The notes under the pieces are model-generated. The model saw only the letters and a list, made by a program, of their open reading frames with translations, did no database searches and was not told where the DNA came from. Made by a program: the position numbers and the translations under genes. 64,000 nt of DNA from RGIG3009 sp045578425 (GTDB taxonomy: Bacteria > Bacillota > Clostridia > Oscillospirales > Acutalibacteraceae): contig JAZNKF010000013.1 of assembly GCA_045578425.1 (NCBI GenBank), positions 1-64,000 of the forward strand, read 5' to 3'. This document shows positions 42,588 through 50,651 of this stretch, in pieces; positions within the stretch are counted from its first letter, which is position 1; every line of letters starts with the position of its first letter.

Positions 42588-43838
42588 TTATTCAGCAGAT
42601 GCAACTGTCGTTGCGGTAGTCGTTGTCGCAGCAGTTGTTGCATTATTCAGCGACACATAATTGCTGTTTTTGAGTAACGTAATCGCCTTTTGTAATTGTG
42701 TATCTTCCTCGGCTTTCAGCAAATCAAATCGGCTTTGTAATTCATACGGTAAATCCACCGTTTGGTTAGGATATACACCGGCGCTGTGCCATGTTTCGCC
42801 GCTTTGGATACAATACAGTAAACCGGTAGACAAACGTACGGCACCTTTATCCGAAGCAATCGAAAAGTACTCTTGCATAACAGCTTTGCCTTGAGTGGAT
42901 GTACCAACAACCGTTGTTTTTTTCAAATCTTGTAACACGGCTGCCAGCAATTCCGCCTCGCCCACCGTGTTGCCGTTTACCAGCGTCACCGTCGGCACCG
43001 ACAGTTCATAATTGTCCGTTGCGGAAAGAACCGTCTTCTCCCCTTTTTTCTCGCACAAAACATAAGGGCCGCGGGGCAACAAATAATCTAAAATTTCGGT
43101 GGCTGCCCCCCATTGTCCGCCGGAATTATTACGTACATCAAAAACAAAATACAAAGCACCCTGTTGTGCCAGCTGATTGTAAACATTTTTAAACTGCAGC
43201 GCGGTAAGAGCGTTAAATTCACTAATACGAATATATCCCACCGTGTCTTGTAACAACTCACCGCGAACACTCACCACAGAATAGGTGTTTGCCGCCAATT
43301 CCTCTGTTTCGGATTGACCGGCTTGTTCAACGGTTATCAGCACCTTTTCCTGGCTACTGAGTGCGGCTTGTACCGTAGCAAACGAAGAACCGGTTACCGC
43401 CTCTTCCCCTATTTTTGTCACAACCGCACCTTTTTTAATACCGGCCAAAGCAGCCGGCGAATTTTCATCAACCGCCGTTACCGTTACGCGGTTGTCTGCC
43501 ACGGTTACTTCCAAGCCGAAGCCGGTGCGATTTCCCGCTAATTTATTTTGCACTTCCTGATAGGTCGAAGGAGAAAGATATTCTGCATAGGAGTCACCCA
43601 AACCATTGATATAACCTTTTGCTAATGCCGCCCGAAGTTTTTCCTCATCCATCGTGTAATGCTTTCGAGCAGCGGAATCAATTTCATCAATGTAATCGTA
43701 CATAGCTTGTCTTTGACCTACATCACTGACCAAGGAACTAAAATGCCGCATAGCCAACATCATGGTCCCGGAAACCGTAATGGCGACTGCTAAGAATATC
43801 AAGGACAGTGCCACACCAAGGGAAACTTTTTTGTTCAC
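42588..43838 (-). CDS. S41 family (CtpA-like) peptidase homologue, catalytic Ser apparently lost
   Basis: A 416-residue protein with an N-terminal membrane anchor (about 5-28). A helical region (AARKHYTMDEEKLRAALAKGYINGLGD) is followed by a PDZ domain (about 95-180; NRTGFGLEV, ENSPAALAGIKKGAVVTKIG) and an S41 core. The normal VNx2[ST]ASASE nucleophile block reads VNGNTVGEAE, so the Ser position is Gly; I rechecked the DNA there. The general-base Lys is kept (GTSTQGKAVMQ), as is GVYPNQTVDLP. Family members trim wall-hydrolase and sporulation proteins. This one may be an inactive partner. It is the last gene of the ftsE-ftsX-M23 operon. Confidence 0.85.
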   Translation of the reverse strand: MNKKVSLGVALSLIFLAVAITVSGTMMLAMRHFSSLVSDVGQRQAMYDYIDEIDSAARKHYTMDEEKLRAALAKGYINGLGDSYAEYLSPSTYQEVQNKLAGNRTGFGLEVTVADNRVTVTAVDENSPAALAGIKKGAVVTKIGEEAVTGSSFATVQAALSSQEKVLITVEQAGQSETEELAANTYSVVSVRGELLQDTVGYIRISEFNALTALQFKNVYNQLAQQGALYFVFDVRNNSGGQWGAATEILDYLLPRGPYVLCEKKGEKTVLSATDNYELSVPTVTLVNGNTVGEAELLAAVLQDLKKTTVVGTSTQGKAVMQEYFSIASDKGAVRLSTGLLYCIQSGETWHSAGVYPNQTVDLPYELQSRFDLLKAEEDTQLQKAITLLKNSNYVSLNNATTAATTTTATTVASAE

Positions 43839-43858
43839 TTTTTCTCACCCGCTCGTCT

Positions 43859-45076
43859 TTATTTGGGGCAAACAATGTAACCATTTTTTACGGCATCCAC
43901 ACGAACACCATCCACACGAACCTCAAAGTGCAAATGCGCGCCGAACGAGTTTCCTGTATTGCCGATAACACCAATCTGCGTTTGTCCACCTACCACTTTT
44001 TGGCCTACCGTCACACTGGGAACATAACGCATATGAGCATACAACGTAACAATACGACGTCCCTTGGCATCTAAGCCGTGGTCTATCATACAGAAATTGC
44101 CGTAACTGTAATGCAATTTTTGCACTTTAATAACCGTACCGCTTGCGGCGGCAACAATCGGTTCACCCAAAGAGCGACCGTTGGAAATATCCGTTCCGCC
44201 GTGCGAGCCACTGCCACGTTTGCCAAAGCCGGAGGAAATCCGTTTTACCGTCGGCGCCGGCCAATACATAGAACCGCCGTAGGTGTCGGTAGGCGGTGTG
44301 CCGTTGAGCAAAGCCGCGATTTCACGGTCCAATTCGTCTTCGGATTTTTTGACCGCCGCCAACCGCTTTTCATAGGTGTTTTGCTGTTTTTCCAAAGCGT
44401 CTCGCTTGCTTTGTGCTTGCTTGTATAATTTGTCCAAGGAAGAAAACTGATTGTCCAAACCGCCTTTAAGAGAAACTAATTCATCCTTGGAAGTTTGCAA
44501 CGCTGCCTTTTCTTCTTCCACTTCTGCCTTTTTGGCAAGAATCATTGCTTTTTCTTGTTCCGCTTTATCGCACAACGCTTTATCATGTGCCGAAACCGAT
44601 TCAATTACTTGCGACTTTAACAAATAATCCGTGTAATTATCCATGCTCATTAACAACTGAAAGTCGGAGTAGTTACCCGTTTTGGTAATCGCTTTTAATC
44701 GTTTTTTTAGCTTAACTATAATCGCCGCCAATTCTTGTTCTTTTGCCGTGATTTCGGTGTTTAATTGCGCAATCTTTTTATCTTGCTGTGCAATCTGCGC
44801 ATCAACGGCGTTTATTTGACTTTTATACGTATCAATTTGGGCTTCCAAATTGGTAATCTTCTTTATCAACTGGTTAACTTCTGCTTGTTGGTCCTCAATG
44901 CTGTCTCCCAGTTTGCTGAGCGATGCCTCAATTTCCTTTTGCTCTTGCTGCAACTTTTCTAATTCGTCACGCTTGTCCTCTATTGTATCGGCGTAAACAG
45001 AAAAAGAGAAAAAACAAGTTAAAAACAGTGTCACCACTGCGCAAACAGCGGTAATCCGTTGTAATATATTACGCAT
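43859..45076 (-). CDS. Coiled-coil M23 peptidoglycan endopeptidase (FtsEX partner)
   Basis: A 405-residue secreted protein. It has a signal peptide (about 1-29, ending VYA) and a long coiled coil (about 30-250, KLQQEQKEIEASLSKL onward), then an M23/LytM domain (about 285-405). Zinc ligands appear intact: SHGGTDIS (His, Asp), YAHM and GAHLHFEV. The arrangement matches EnvC/PcsB-like hydrolases that FtsX controls through the coiled coil. Unlike EnvC, the catalytic residues are present, so it should cut peptide cross-links itself. The start at 45076 has AGGAGG; the longer reading lacks a signal peptide start. Confidence 0.9.
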   Translation of the reverse strand: MRNILQRITAVCAVVTLFLTCFFSFSVYADTIEDKRDELEKLQQEQKEIEASLSKLGDSIEDQQAEVNQLIKKITNLEAQIDTYKSQINAVDAQIAQQDKKIAQLNTEITAKEQELAAIIVKLKKRLKAITKTGNYSDFQLLMSMDNYTDYLLKSQVIESVSAHDKALCDKAEQEKAMILAKKAEVEEEKAALQTSKDELVSLKGGLDNQFSSLDKLYKQAQSKRDALEKQQNTYEKRLAAVKKSEDELDREIAALLNGTPPTDTYGGSMYWPAPTVKRISSGFGKRGSGSHGGTDISNGRSLGEPIVAAASGTVIKVQKLHYSYGNFCMIDHGLDAKGRRIVTLYAHMRYVPSVTVGQKVVGGQTQIGVIGNTGNSFGAHLHFEVRVDGVRVDAVKNGYIVCPK

Positions 45077-45127
45077 CGTATGTAGTCCTCCTGTTTTTTT
45101 ACAACCACACATAAGCCAAAACCACTT

Positions 45128-46012
45128 TTATGCCATGTGTTCTTTCAAGTACCGACCGGTCGAGATCGTACTGCCCAACATACCAATAAGCGTACCGCCT
45201 ACCGCAAATCCCAGCAACAGCTTCCACCATACATCGGAAAAAGACAACAAACTGAAATTCGCACCGAAGGTAAAGTTGTTACCCAACAAGACGTATAACG
45301 CAAACACCAATCCGTAGGAAAGTATCGCGGCAACACACCCAAGCATAACGCCCTCCACCATGAAAGGGAACCGAATAAAGGAATGGGTAGCCCCCACCGA
45401 ACGCATAATAGAAATTTCCAGTCGACGGCTATACACCGTCAGTTTAATTGTATTGGCAATAATAAACAGCGAAACAATCAAAAGCAAAGCAATCACCCAG
45501 CTGCCTACCGTCAATACCGTATTGCGTATTTTGACAAGTGACTTGGAGAGTGCTTGGTCATAATCCACCGTTTCAATACCGGCAACCTCCTTGATAGAAG
45601 CCACCGTATGGTCAAACAAGGAAAGGTCCTTAAAGCTAACCACGAACGCATCTTGCAAAGGATTGTCATTTTCCAAATCTTCCAACAACTCGCCGAATTC
45701 TTCCTGATAGCGGTGCAATAAATCTTCTTTGGAAATAAACGTCACGTCAGCGACGTTGTCCATTGTTTTGAGTGTTTGTTGTATGGTATTCGTCTGTGCA
45801 TCCGTGGCAGAAGATTCGGCGTATGCCACTACCACGTTTTGCTGATAGGCCCATTCAAAACCATGTTCGACGTTTTCGTACACCAAATAGGCACTGCCTG
45901 TCAGCAAAAGGCACGATACCAATACCAAAACCGATGCCATGGTCATAAAAGCATTTTGGAATAAGTTGCGAAATCCTTCCTTTACCAAATAGCGAAATGT
46001 ATCAATTCTCAT
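45128..46012 (-). CDS. ftsX: Cell division ABC transporter permease FtsX
   Basis: A 294-residue protein with four membrane helices: one near residues 25-45, an extracellular domain to about 160, then three helices. Family blocks are YLVKEGFRNLFQNAFMTMAS and RRLEISIMRSVGATHSFIRFPFMVEG. It passes ATP-driven signals from FtsE to a periplasmic wall hydrolase. The start at 46012 overlaps ftsE by 11 bp, and the RIDTFRYLVKEG N-terminus fits the family. Confidence 0.93.
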   Translation of the reverse strand: MRIDTFRYLVKEGFRNLFQNAFMTMASVLVLVSCLLLTGSAYLVYENVEHGFEWAYQQNVVVAYAESSATDAQTNTIQQTLKTMDNVADVTFISKEDLLHRYQEEFGELLEDLENDNPLQDAFVVSFKDLSLFDHTVASIKEVAGIETVDYDQALSKSLVKIRNTVLTVGSWVIALLLIVSLFIIANTIKLTVYSRRLEISIMRSVGATHSFIRFPFMVEGVMLGCVAAILSYGLVFALYVLLGNNFTFGANFSLLSFSDVWWKLLLGFAVGGTLIGMLGSTISTGRYLKEHMA

Positions 46013-46682
46013 GGGGGGCCTCCTTACTGTCCGAAACCACAAGACCGTCTTTAATTTCAATCACGCGACGGTTAAAAGACTTGACCAAATCGTGGTCGTG
46101 AGTAACCACCAAAATCGTTGTACCGCGGCGATTGATTTCGGTCAGCAATTCCATGATTTCATAGGACATGGCGGGGTCGATATTACCGGTCGGCTCGTCA
46201 GCAATAATCAGCGAAGGATTATTTACCAATGCTCTGGCCAAACCAACACGTTGCTGTTCACCACCCGAAAGTTCCGTGGGATAGTTCTTGCCCTTATCTT
46301 GCAATCCTACCAATCCTAAAATATACGGCACACGATGGCGAATTTCACGGTGGGAAGCACCTACTACGCGCATGGCAAACGCCACGTTATCGTACACCGT
46401 CATGGTATCAATCAAACGGAAATCCTGAAACACAATACCCATAGCACGGCGCAAATACGGGATTTGGCGACTTTTGAGCTTGGATAACTTAAAATTACCA
46501 ACAATCACTTCGCCGGAAGATGCCACTTCTTCGCGCATAATCAATTTTAAAAACGTACTTTTGCCGGCACCCGAAGCACCGACGATAAACACAAATTCTC
46601 CATCATCTATGGTCACATTTACGCCGCGCAACGCTTCACTGCCCAGTTCGTATGTTTTATGTACATCTCTGAACTCTATCAA
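46002..46682 (-). CDS. ftsE: Cell division ABC transporter ATP-binding protein FtsE
   Basis: A 226-residue ATPase: Walker A GASGAGKSTFLK, Q-loop GIVFQDFRLI, signature LSGGEQQRVGLARAL, Walker B SLIIADEPTGNID, H-loop VVTHDH. The start is probably TTG at 46682, giving MIEFRDVHKTYELG as in the family and 9 nt from AAGGAGG. A TTG three codons earlier touches the SD and cannot be used. It heads the ftsE-ftsX-M23-S41 operon. Confidence 0.95.
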   Translation of the reverse strand: MIEFRDVHKTYELGSEALRGVNVTIDDGEFVFIVGASGAGKSTFLKLIMREEVASSGEVIVGNFKLSKLKSRQIPYLRRAMGIVFQDFRLIDTMTVYDNVAFAMRVVGASHREIRHRVPYILGLVGLQDKGKNYPTELSGGEQQRVGLARALVNNPSLIIADEPTGNIDPAMSYEIMELLTEINRRGTTILVVTHDHDLVKSFNRRVIEIKDGLVVSDSKEAPHEN

Positions 46683-46722
46683 TTGAGCCAACCTCCTTGC
46701 TGCTAATCAGCAATATACTGCT

Positions 46723-46751
46723 ATCATACCGCGAATCGCCGCTGTCGGCAA
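46723..46751 (-). promoter_or_regulatory. Promoter of the ftsE operon
   Basis: TTGCCG (46746-46751), 17 bp and TATGAT (46723-46728) lie on the minus strand, immediately downstream of the regulator's terminator. Confidence 0.75.
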
Positions 46752-46777
46752 CGCACAGATATTGGAAATCTACAAAA

Positions 46778-46805
46778 AATGCCCCAATCACACGATTGAG
46801 GCATT
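46778..46805 (-). terminator. Terminator of the PucR/CdaR-like regulator gene
   Basis: A 12-bp stem with one G-U pair (46778-46789 with 46794-46805) and 4-nt loop, followed by a T-run on the minus strand, starts 10 nt after the stop codon. Confidence 0.9.
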
Positions 46806-46814
46806 CCCCAAACA

Positions 46815-47900
46815 TTAGTATTTTACCGGATGTGCCATCAGGTATTTTTTAACCATCAACGCCACTTTAAAGACAATGGCATCATCAAATTCCCGCAAAT
46901 CCAAACCGGTAAGACGCTTGATTTTTTCCAAACGATACACCAGCGTGTTGCGATGCACAAACAATTTGCGCGACGTTTCCGAAACGTTCAAGTTGTTTTC
47001 AAAGAAGCGTTGGATAGTAAACAACGTTTCTTGGTCCAGCGAATCAATCGAGCCGCGTTTGAACACTTCGCGCAAGAACATGTCGCAAAGCGTGGTGGGC
47101 AACTGATAAATCAAACGGGCAATCCCCAAATTGTCGTAACTGACAATGGTTTTTTCGGTATCGAACACTTTGCCGACTTCCAACGCCACTTGCGCTTCTT
47201 TGAACGAGCGAGCCAGTTCCTTAATACCTTCTACCGCGGTACCGATTCCCACATTGATTTGTGTGTAGAACTCGCTGCCCAACGTATCGGCAATGGATTG
47301 AGCCAGTTTTTCCAAATCTTTGGATTCCACATGAGAACGTAATTCTTTAACCACCGCAATATCGGTTTCGTTAATATTGATAACGAAATCTTTATTTTTT
47401 TCAGGGAACAAGTTTTGAATCACATCAAATGCCGAAATTTCCGACGGGTTTTGAATGTGAACCAACAATACCACGCGGCTGGCATCGCTGTTAAAATGCA
47501 GTTCGCGCGCTTTCAAATAAATGTCACCGGGCAAAATGTTGTCCAAAATGATATTTTTAACAAAATTGCCGCGATCATATTTTTCGTCATAATATTGCTT
47601 GACATTGCTAAGCGAAATTGCCAACAATTCTGCATACGTCACCGCTTGTTCATCAATGCCTTCTACAAACACGGTATAGGTACTGCTCGACAGATTACCG
47701 ATGGTTTTGTATGTGTAACCGTTATGAGAAAAAACTTCCTGCGAAGAATAGAATTCTTGCAACAACGGTTCGCAAACTTCTCCCATGCGTCCCAAATCAC
47801 TGCATGCCACAACAGCGTACGTTTCGTCCAACACGCCGATGGTACGGTGGATAACATCTTTCATTTGATTGATAATTCCTAAAAACAAACGATTTGGCAT
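46815..47900 (-). CDS. CdaR/PucR-family transcriptional regulator
   Basis: A 361-residue protein. The N-terminal half looks like a small-molecule sensing region (VIHRTIGVLDETYAVVACSD). A central GGDEF-like fold follows (about 150-260, INVGIGTAVEGIKELARSFKEAQVAL). The C-terminal PucR helix-turn-helix lies at about 305-355, with LNVSETSRKLFVHRNTLVYRLEKI, the family signature. The effector and targets are unknown; CdaR relatives respond to sugar acids. It is monocistronic, with its own promoter (47968-47996) and terminator. The start at 47900 follows GAGGGG. Confidence 0.85.
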   Translation of the reverse strand: MPNRLFLGIINQMKDVIHRTIGVLDETYAVVACSDLGRMGEVCEPLLQEFYSSQEVFSHNGYTYKTIGNLSSSTYTVFVEGIDEQAVTYAELLAISLSNVKQYYDEKYDRGNFVKNIILDNILPGDIYLKARELHFNSDASRVVLLVHIQNPSEISAFDVIQNLFPEKNKDFVININETDIAVVKELRSHVESKDLEKLAQSIADTLGSEFYTQINVGIGTAVEGIKELARSFKEAQVALEVGKVFDTEKTIVSYDNLGIARLIYQLPTTLCDMFLREVFKRGSIDSLDQETLFTIQRFFENNLNVSETSRKLFVHRNTLVYRLEKIKRLTGLDLREFDDAIVFKVALMVKKYLMAHPVKY

Positions 47901-47967
47901 AACTATACCCCTCATTCGTATTTTTTACGGCAAACGCCGAAGAATAAATAAACCTATACACGATATT

Positions 47968-47996
47968 ATTTTACACGGTTTTTGTACATTTTTCAA
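47968..47996 (-). promoter_or_regulatory. Promoter of the CdaR/PucR-like regulator gene
   Basis: TTGAAA (47991-47996), 17 bp and TAAAAT (47968-47973) lie on the minus strand, about 60 nt before the start codon. Confidence 0.8.
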
Positions 47997-48064
47997 GTAA
48001 AATTGAAAAAAATATCCACATTTTCTGCAAACGCATAGGCTTTTTGCCGAAAAAAGGCAAAAAA

Positions 48065-48093
48065 AACGCCGTACAGAAAATCTGTACGGCGTT
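48065..48093 (-). terminator. Terminator of the MsmK-type ATPase gene
   Basis: A perfect 13-bp stem (48065-48077 with 48081-48093) and 3-nt loop are followed by eight T on the minus strand, 14 nt past the stop. Confidence 0.95.
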
Positions 48094-48106
48094 AGTTTTA
48101 AAAAGA

Positions 48107-49249
48107 TTAGTTAGCGATGGTTTTTTCCGTTTCTTTATCGAACAAGTGAATCTTGGTGTTGTCAAGAACCATGTCGATTTCATCGCTCGGACGGGCGGTG
48201 GAGGTGGGTTCTACGCGAGCAGTCAAACTGCTGCCTTCCACGTTGACATACAAGAAGATTTCGGAACCCATCATTTCGGTCACTTCCACCTTGGCGCGCA
48301 TTTTGCAATCGGCAAAAGCTTCCAGATGACGAGCTTCGTCGTGGACATCTTCCGGACGGATACCTAAGATAACTTCTTTGTCAACATACTCTTCCAAAAT
48401 ACCGTTGGGGTTTTTGGATTCCGGCAACGGAATGTTGTATTTGATGCCTTTTTTGGTTTTGGTGTCTTCGGAGCCGAAACGAGCAAAGAATTTGCCGTCT
48501 TCCTTGACGATGGTGGCATCGATGAAGTTCATTTGCGGGCTGCCGATAAAGCCGGCAACAAACATGTTGTTCGGAGTGGTATACAAGTTGTTCGGAGAAT
48601 CCACTTGTTGAATCAAACCGTCTTTCATAACCACGATGCGGTCACCCATGGTCATAGCTTCGGTTTGGTCGTGGGGAACGTAAATAAACGTGGTGCCGAG
48701 TTTTTGGTGAAGTTTGGAAATTTCCGTTCTCATTTGAGCACGCAATTTGGCGTCCAAGTTGGAGAGCGGTTCGTCGAGCAAGAAGACTTTGGGTTCACGC
48801 ACAATGGCACGACCAAGCGCCACACGTTGACGTTGACCACCAGACAAAGCCTTCGGCTTTCTGTCGAGCAAGTGAGCAATATCCAAAATGCGAGCGGCTT
48901 CTTCCACGCGACGTTTGATTTCATCTTTGGGAGTTTTGCGAAGCTTCAAACCGAACGCCATGTTTTCGAACACGGTCATGTGCGGATACAAAGCGTAGTT
49001 TTGGAACACCATGGCGATGTCGCGGTCTTTGGGAGCTACGTCGTTTACTAAACGGTCGCCGATGTACAATTCACCACTGGAGATTTCTTCCAAGCCGGCA
49101 ATCATACGCAAGGTGGTAGATTTACCGCAACCGGAAGGACCAACCAAGATGATGAATTCTTTATCCTTGATTTCCAAGTTGAAATCGGAAACAGCGGTAA
49201 CACCGCCCGGATATTTTTTGTAAATGTTTTTCAAAGATAAACTTGCCAT
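48107..49249 (-). CDS. Carbohydrate ABC transporter ATP-binding protein (MsmK/UgpC type)
   Basis: A 380-residue ATPase: Walker A GPSGCGKSTTL, Q-loop MVFQNYALYPHMTV, signature LSGGQRQRVALGRAI, Walker B VFLLDEPLSNLDAKLR. The C-terminal MalK-like regulatory domain (about 240-375) includes the LGIRPEDVHDE block. The H-loop reads YVPHDQTEAMT, where this subfamily usually has Thr before His. No permease or binding-protein gene is adjacent, which fits a shared ATPase that serves several sugar importers. The start at 49249 gives MASLSLKNIYKKYPGG, with GGAGG 7 nt before; a longer reading has no support. Confidence 0.93.
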   Translation of the reverse strand: MASLSLKNIYKKYPGGVTAVSDFNLEIKDKEFIILVGPSGCGKSTTLRMIAGLEEISSGELYIGDRLVNDVAPKDRDIAMVFQNYALYPHMTVFENMAFGLKLRKTPKDEIKRRVEEAARILDIAHLLDRKPKALSGGQRQRVALGRAIVREPKVFLLDEPLSNLDAKLRAQMRTEISKLHQKLGTTFIYVPHDQTEAMTMGDRIVVMKDGLIQQVDSPNNLYTTPNNMFVAGFIGSPQMNFIDATIVKEDGKFFARFGSEDTKTKKGIKYNIPLPESKNPNGILEEYVDKEVILGIRPEDVHDEARHLEAFADCKMRAKVEVTEMMGSEIFLYVNVEGSSLTARVEPTSTARPSDEIDMVLDNTKIHLFDKETEKTIAN

Positions 49250-49405
49250 TTCATGACCTCCACATTTTTTAGCCGTAGGACAACCTTTGGTTAAACCTAT
49301 CTTTTTACTATGCTTTCCCAATTCTAACAAATTTTATCGAAAAATACCATTCCCAATATTCACAAAGTTTTATTCTCTTCTTTGTTGCACTTGAACAGAA
49401 TTTGT

Positions 49406-50119
49406 TCACACGGTAAACAAACCAATCTCCGCGGCAGTCAAAGGTCGGCTTTCTCCTTCCTTTAACCGTTCATCCAAAAGCAAATCACCAATGGATACCC
49501 GTTTGAGCCACACCACGCCACGGTCCAACACACCAAACATTCTTTTGATTTGATGATACCGCCCTTCGGTGATGTGTACCTCAGCCAGTGGTTGTTCACC
49601 CTGTTCTAAAATTTTGAGTTTTGCCGGGCGGCAAAGGGTGCCGTCTGCTAAGGTGATTCCTTGTTCGAATTGTCGGCAATGCTCTTCGGTAAGCGGTGCA
49701 TCCAACCGCACCAAATACCGTTTGTAAATTTGGTTTTTGGGAGATAACAAGCGGTGTGCCAACTCGCCATCGTCGGTAAGTAACACCAACCCCACCGTAT
49801 CTTTATCCAAACGTCCTGCCGGAAACAATCCTTTTCGTTTGAGTTCGTCGGGCAAAAGGTCCACTACCGTTTTTACCTTCGGGTCGCGGGAAACACACAA
49901 AACGCCGGAAGGTTTGTTCATCATTAAATAGACAAACCGTTGGTAAGTAAGACACTCACCTTTCACTGCGATACACTGTTTTTCAGCATCCACTTTTTGC
50001 GCCGGGTCACGACAAACCACAGCATCCACCGTCACGCGGCCACTGCGAATGAGTTTGACCGTATCGCGTCGGCTACGTGTTCCTTGTGAAGCAATCAATT
50101 TGTCAAGACGCTGTAACAT
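49406..50119 (-). CDS. RsuA/RluB-family 16S/23S rRNA pseudouridine synthase
   Basis: A 237-residue enzyme. An N-terminal S4 RNA-binding domain (about 1-60, MLQRLDKLIASQGTRSRRD) precedes the catalytic domain: YLMMNKPSGVLCV, catalytic Asp in FPAGRLDKDTVGLVLLT, and ITEGRYHQIKRMFG. The overall sequence suggests RsuA-like 16S Psi516 activity, but RluB-like 23S activity is not excluded. It is the last gene of the yqeG cluster; no terminator was seen after it. Confidence 0.9.
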   Translation of the reverse strand: MLQRLDKLIASQGTRSRRDTVKLIRSGRVTVDAVVCRDPAQKVDAEKQCIAVKGECLTYQRFVYLMMNKPSGVLCVSRDPKVKTVVDLLPDELKRKGLFPAGRLDKDTVGLVLLTDDGELAHRLLSPKNQIYKRYLVRLDAPLTEEHCRQFEQGITLADGTLCRPAKLKILEQGEQPLAEVHITEGRYHQIKRMFGVLDRGVVWLKRVSIGDLLLDERLKEGESRPLTAAEIGLFTV

Positions 50120-50137
50120 GATGATTTTTCCTTTTCT

Positions 50138-50602
50138 TTACTTTGATTCCTTTGATATCAACGGCAAACAGAACCCGTCGGCACGCTCGGACATGATGTC
50201 GCCCGCAACGATGCGGTCACGATAAACGTACACGTGCGCCGTTGCCGCTTCGTCAGCGTTGAGAATGGGGTAAGTATACAGCCGCACACGCTTGCCGTAA
50301 TATGGTTCCAGCGACATAGACGCCTGTTGTTGCACGGTTTCGTATTGCAACAGCGTTTCGTCCGCTTCGTCCGGCAACCGGATTTCTTGCACGTTTTCGG
50401 CGGTACCTACCTCATACCCCAAACTCTTTAAAAATGCCACTCGTTGCTCTGTCGTTTCGGCTTTTTTGACCGAAGCAGAGACAGGCATCTGTTCCATAGC
50501 AGGGGCGGCAACCATTGCAACAACAGCAAATACCGCCACCAACAAAAAAACTGCTACCGATACCAGTTGCCGACGACCGGCTTTGACCGACAATACAAAC
50601 AT
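50138..50602 (-). CDS. DUF4830-like membrane-anchored protein
   Basis: A 154-residue protein with one N-terminal membrane helix (about 11-35, VSVAVFLLVAVFAVVAMVA) and an extracytoplasmic domain. The core FLKSLGYEVGTAENVQEIRLP and the ending with VYVYRDRIVAGDI match my memory of the DUF4830 family of Clostridia, whose function is not known. The ATG at 50602 follows AAAGGAG by 8 nt; the earlier GTG overlaps the SD. It lies between the M24 peptidase and the pseudouridine synthase in one operon. Confidence 0.7.
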   Translation of the reverse strand: MFVLSVKAGRRQLVSVAVFLLVAVFAVVAMVAAPAMEQMPVSASVKKAETTEQRVAFLKSLGYEVGTAENVQEIRLPDEADETLLQYETVQQQASMSLEPYYGKRVRLYTYPILNADEAATAHVYVYRDRIVAGDIMSERADGFCLPLISKESK

Positions 50603-50651
50603 AGCACACACTCCTTTATGTGTTATGTTTATTCGGCAAGTGGAAAAAATA

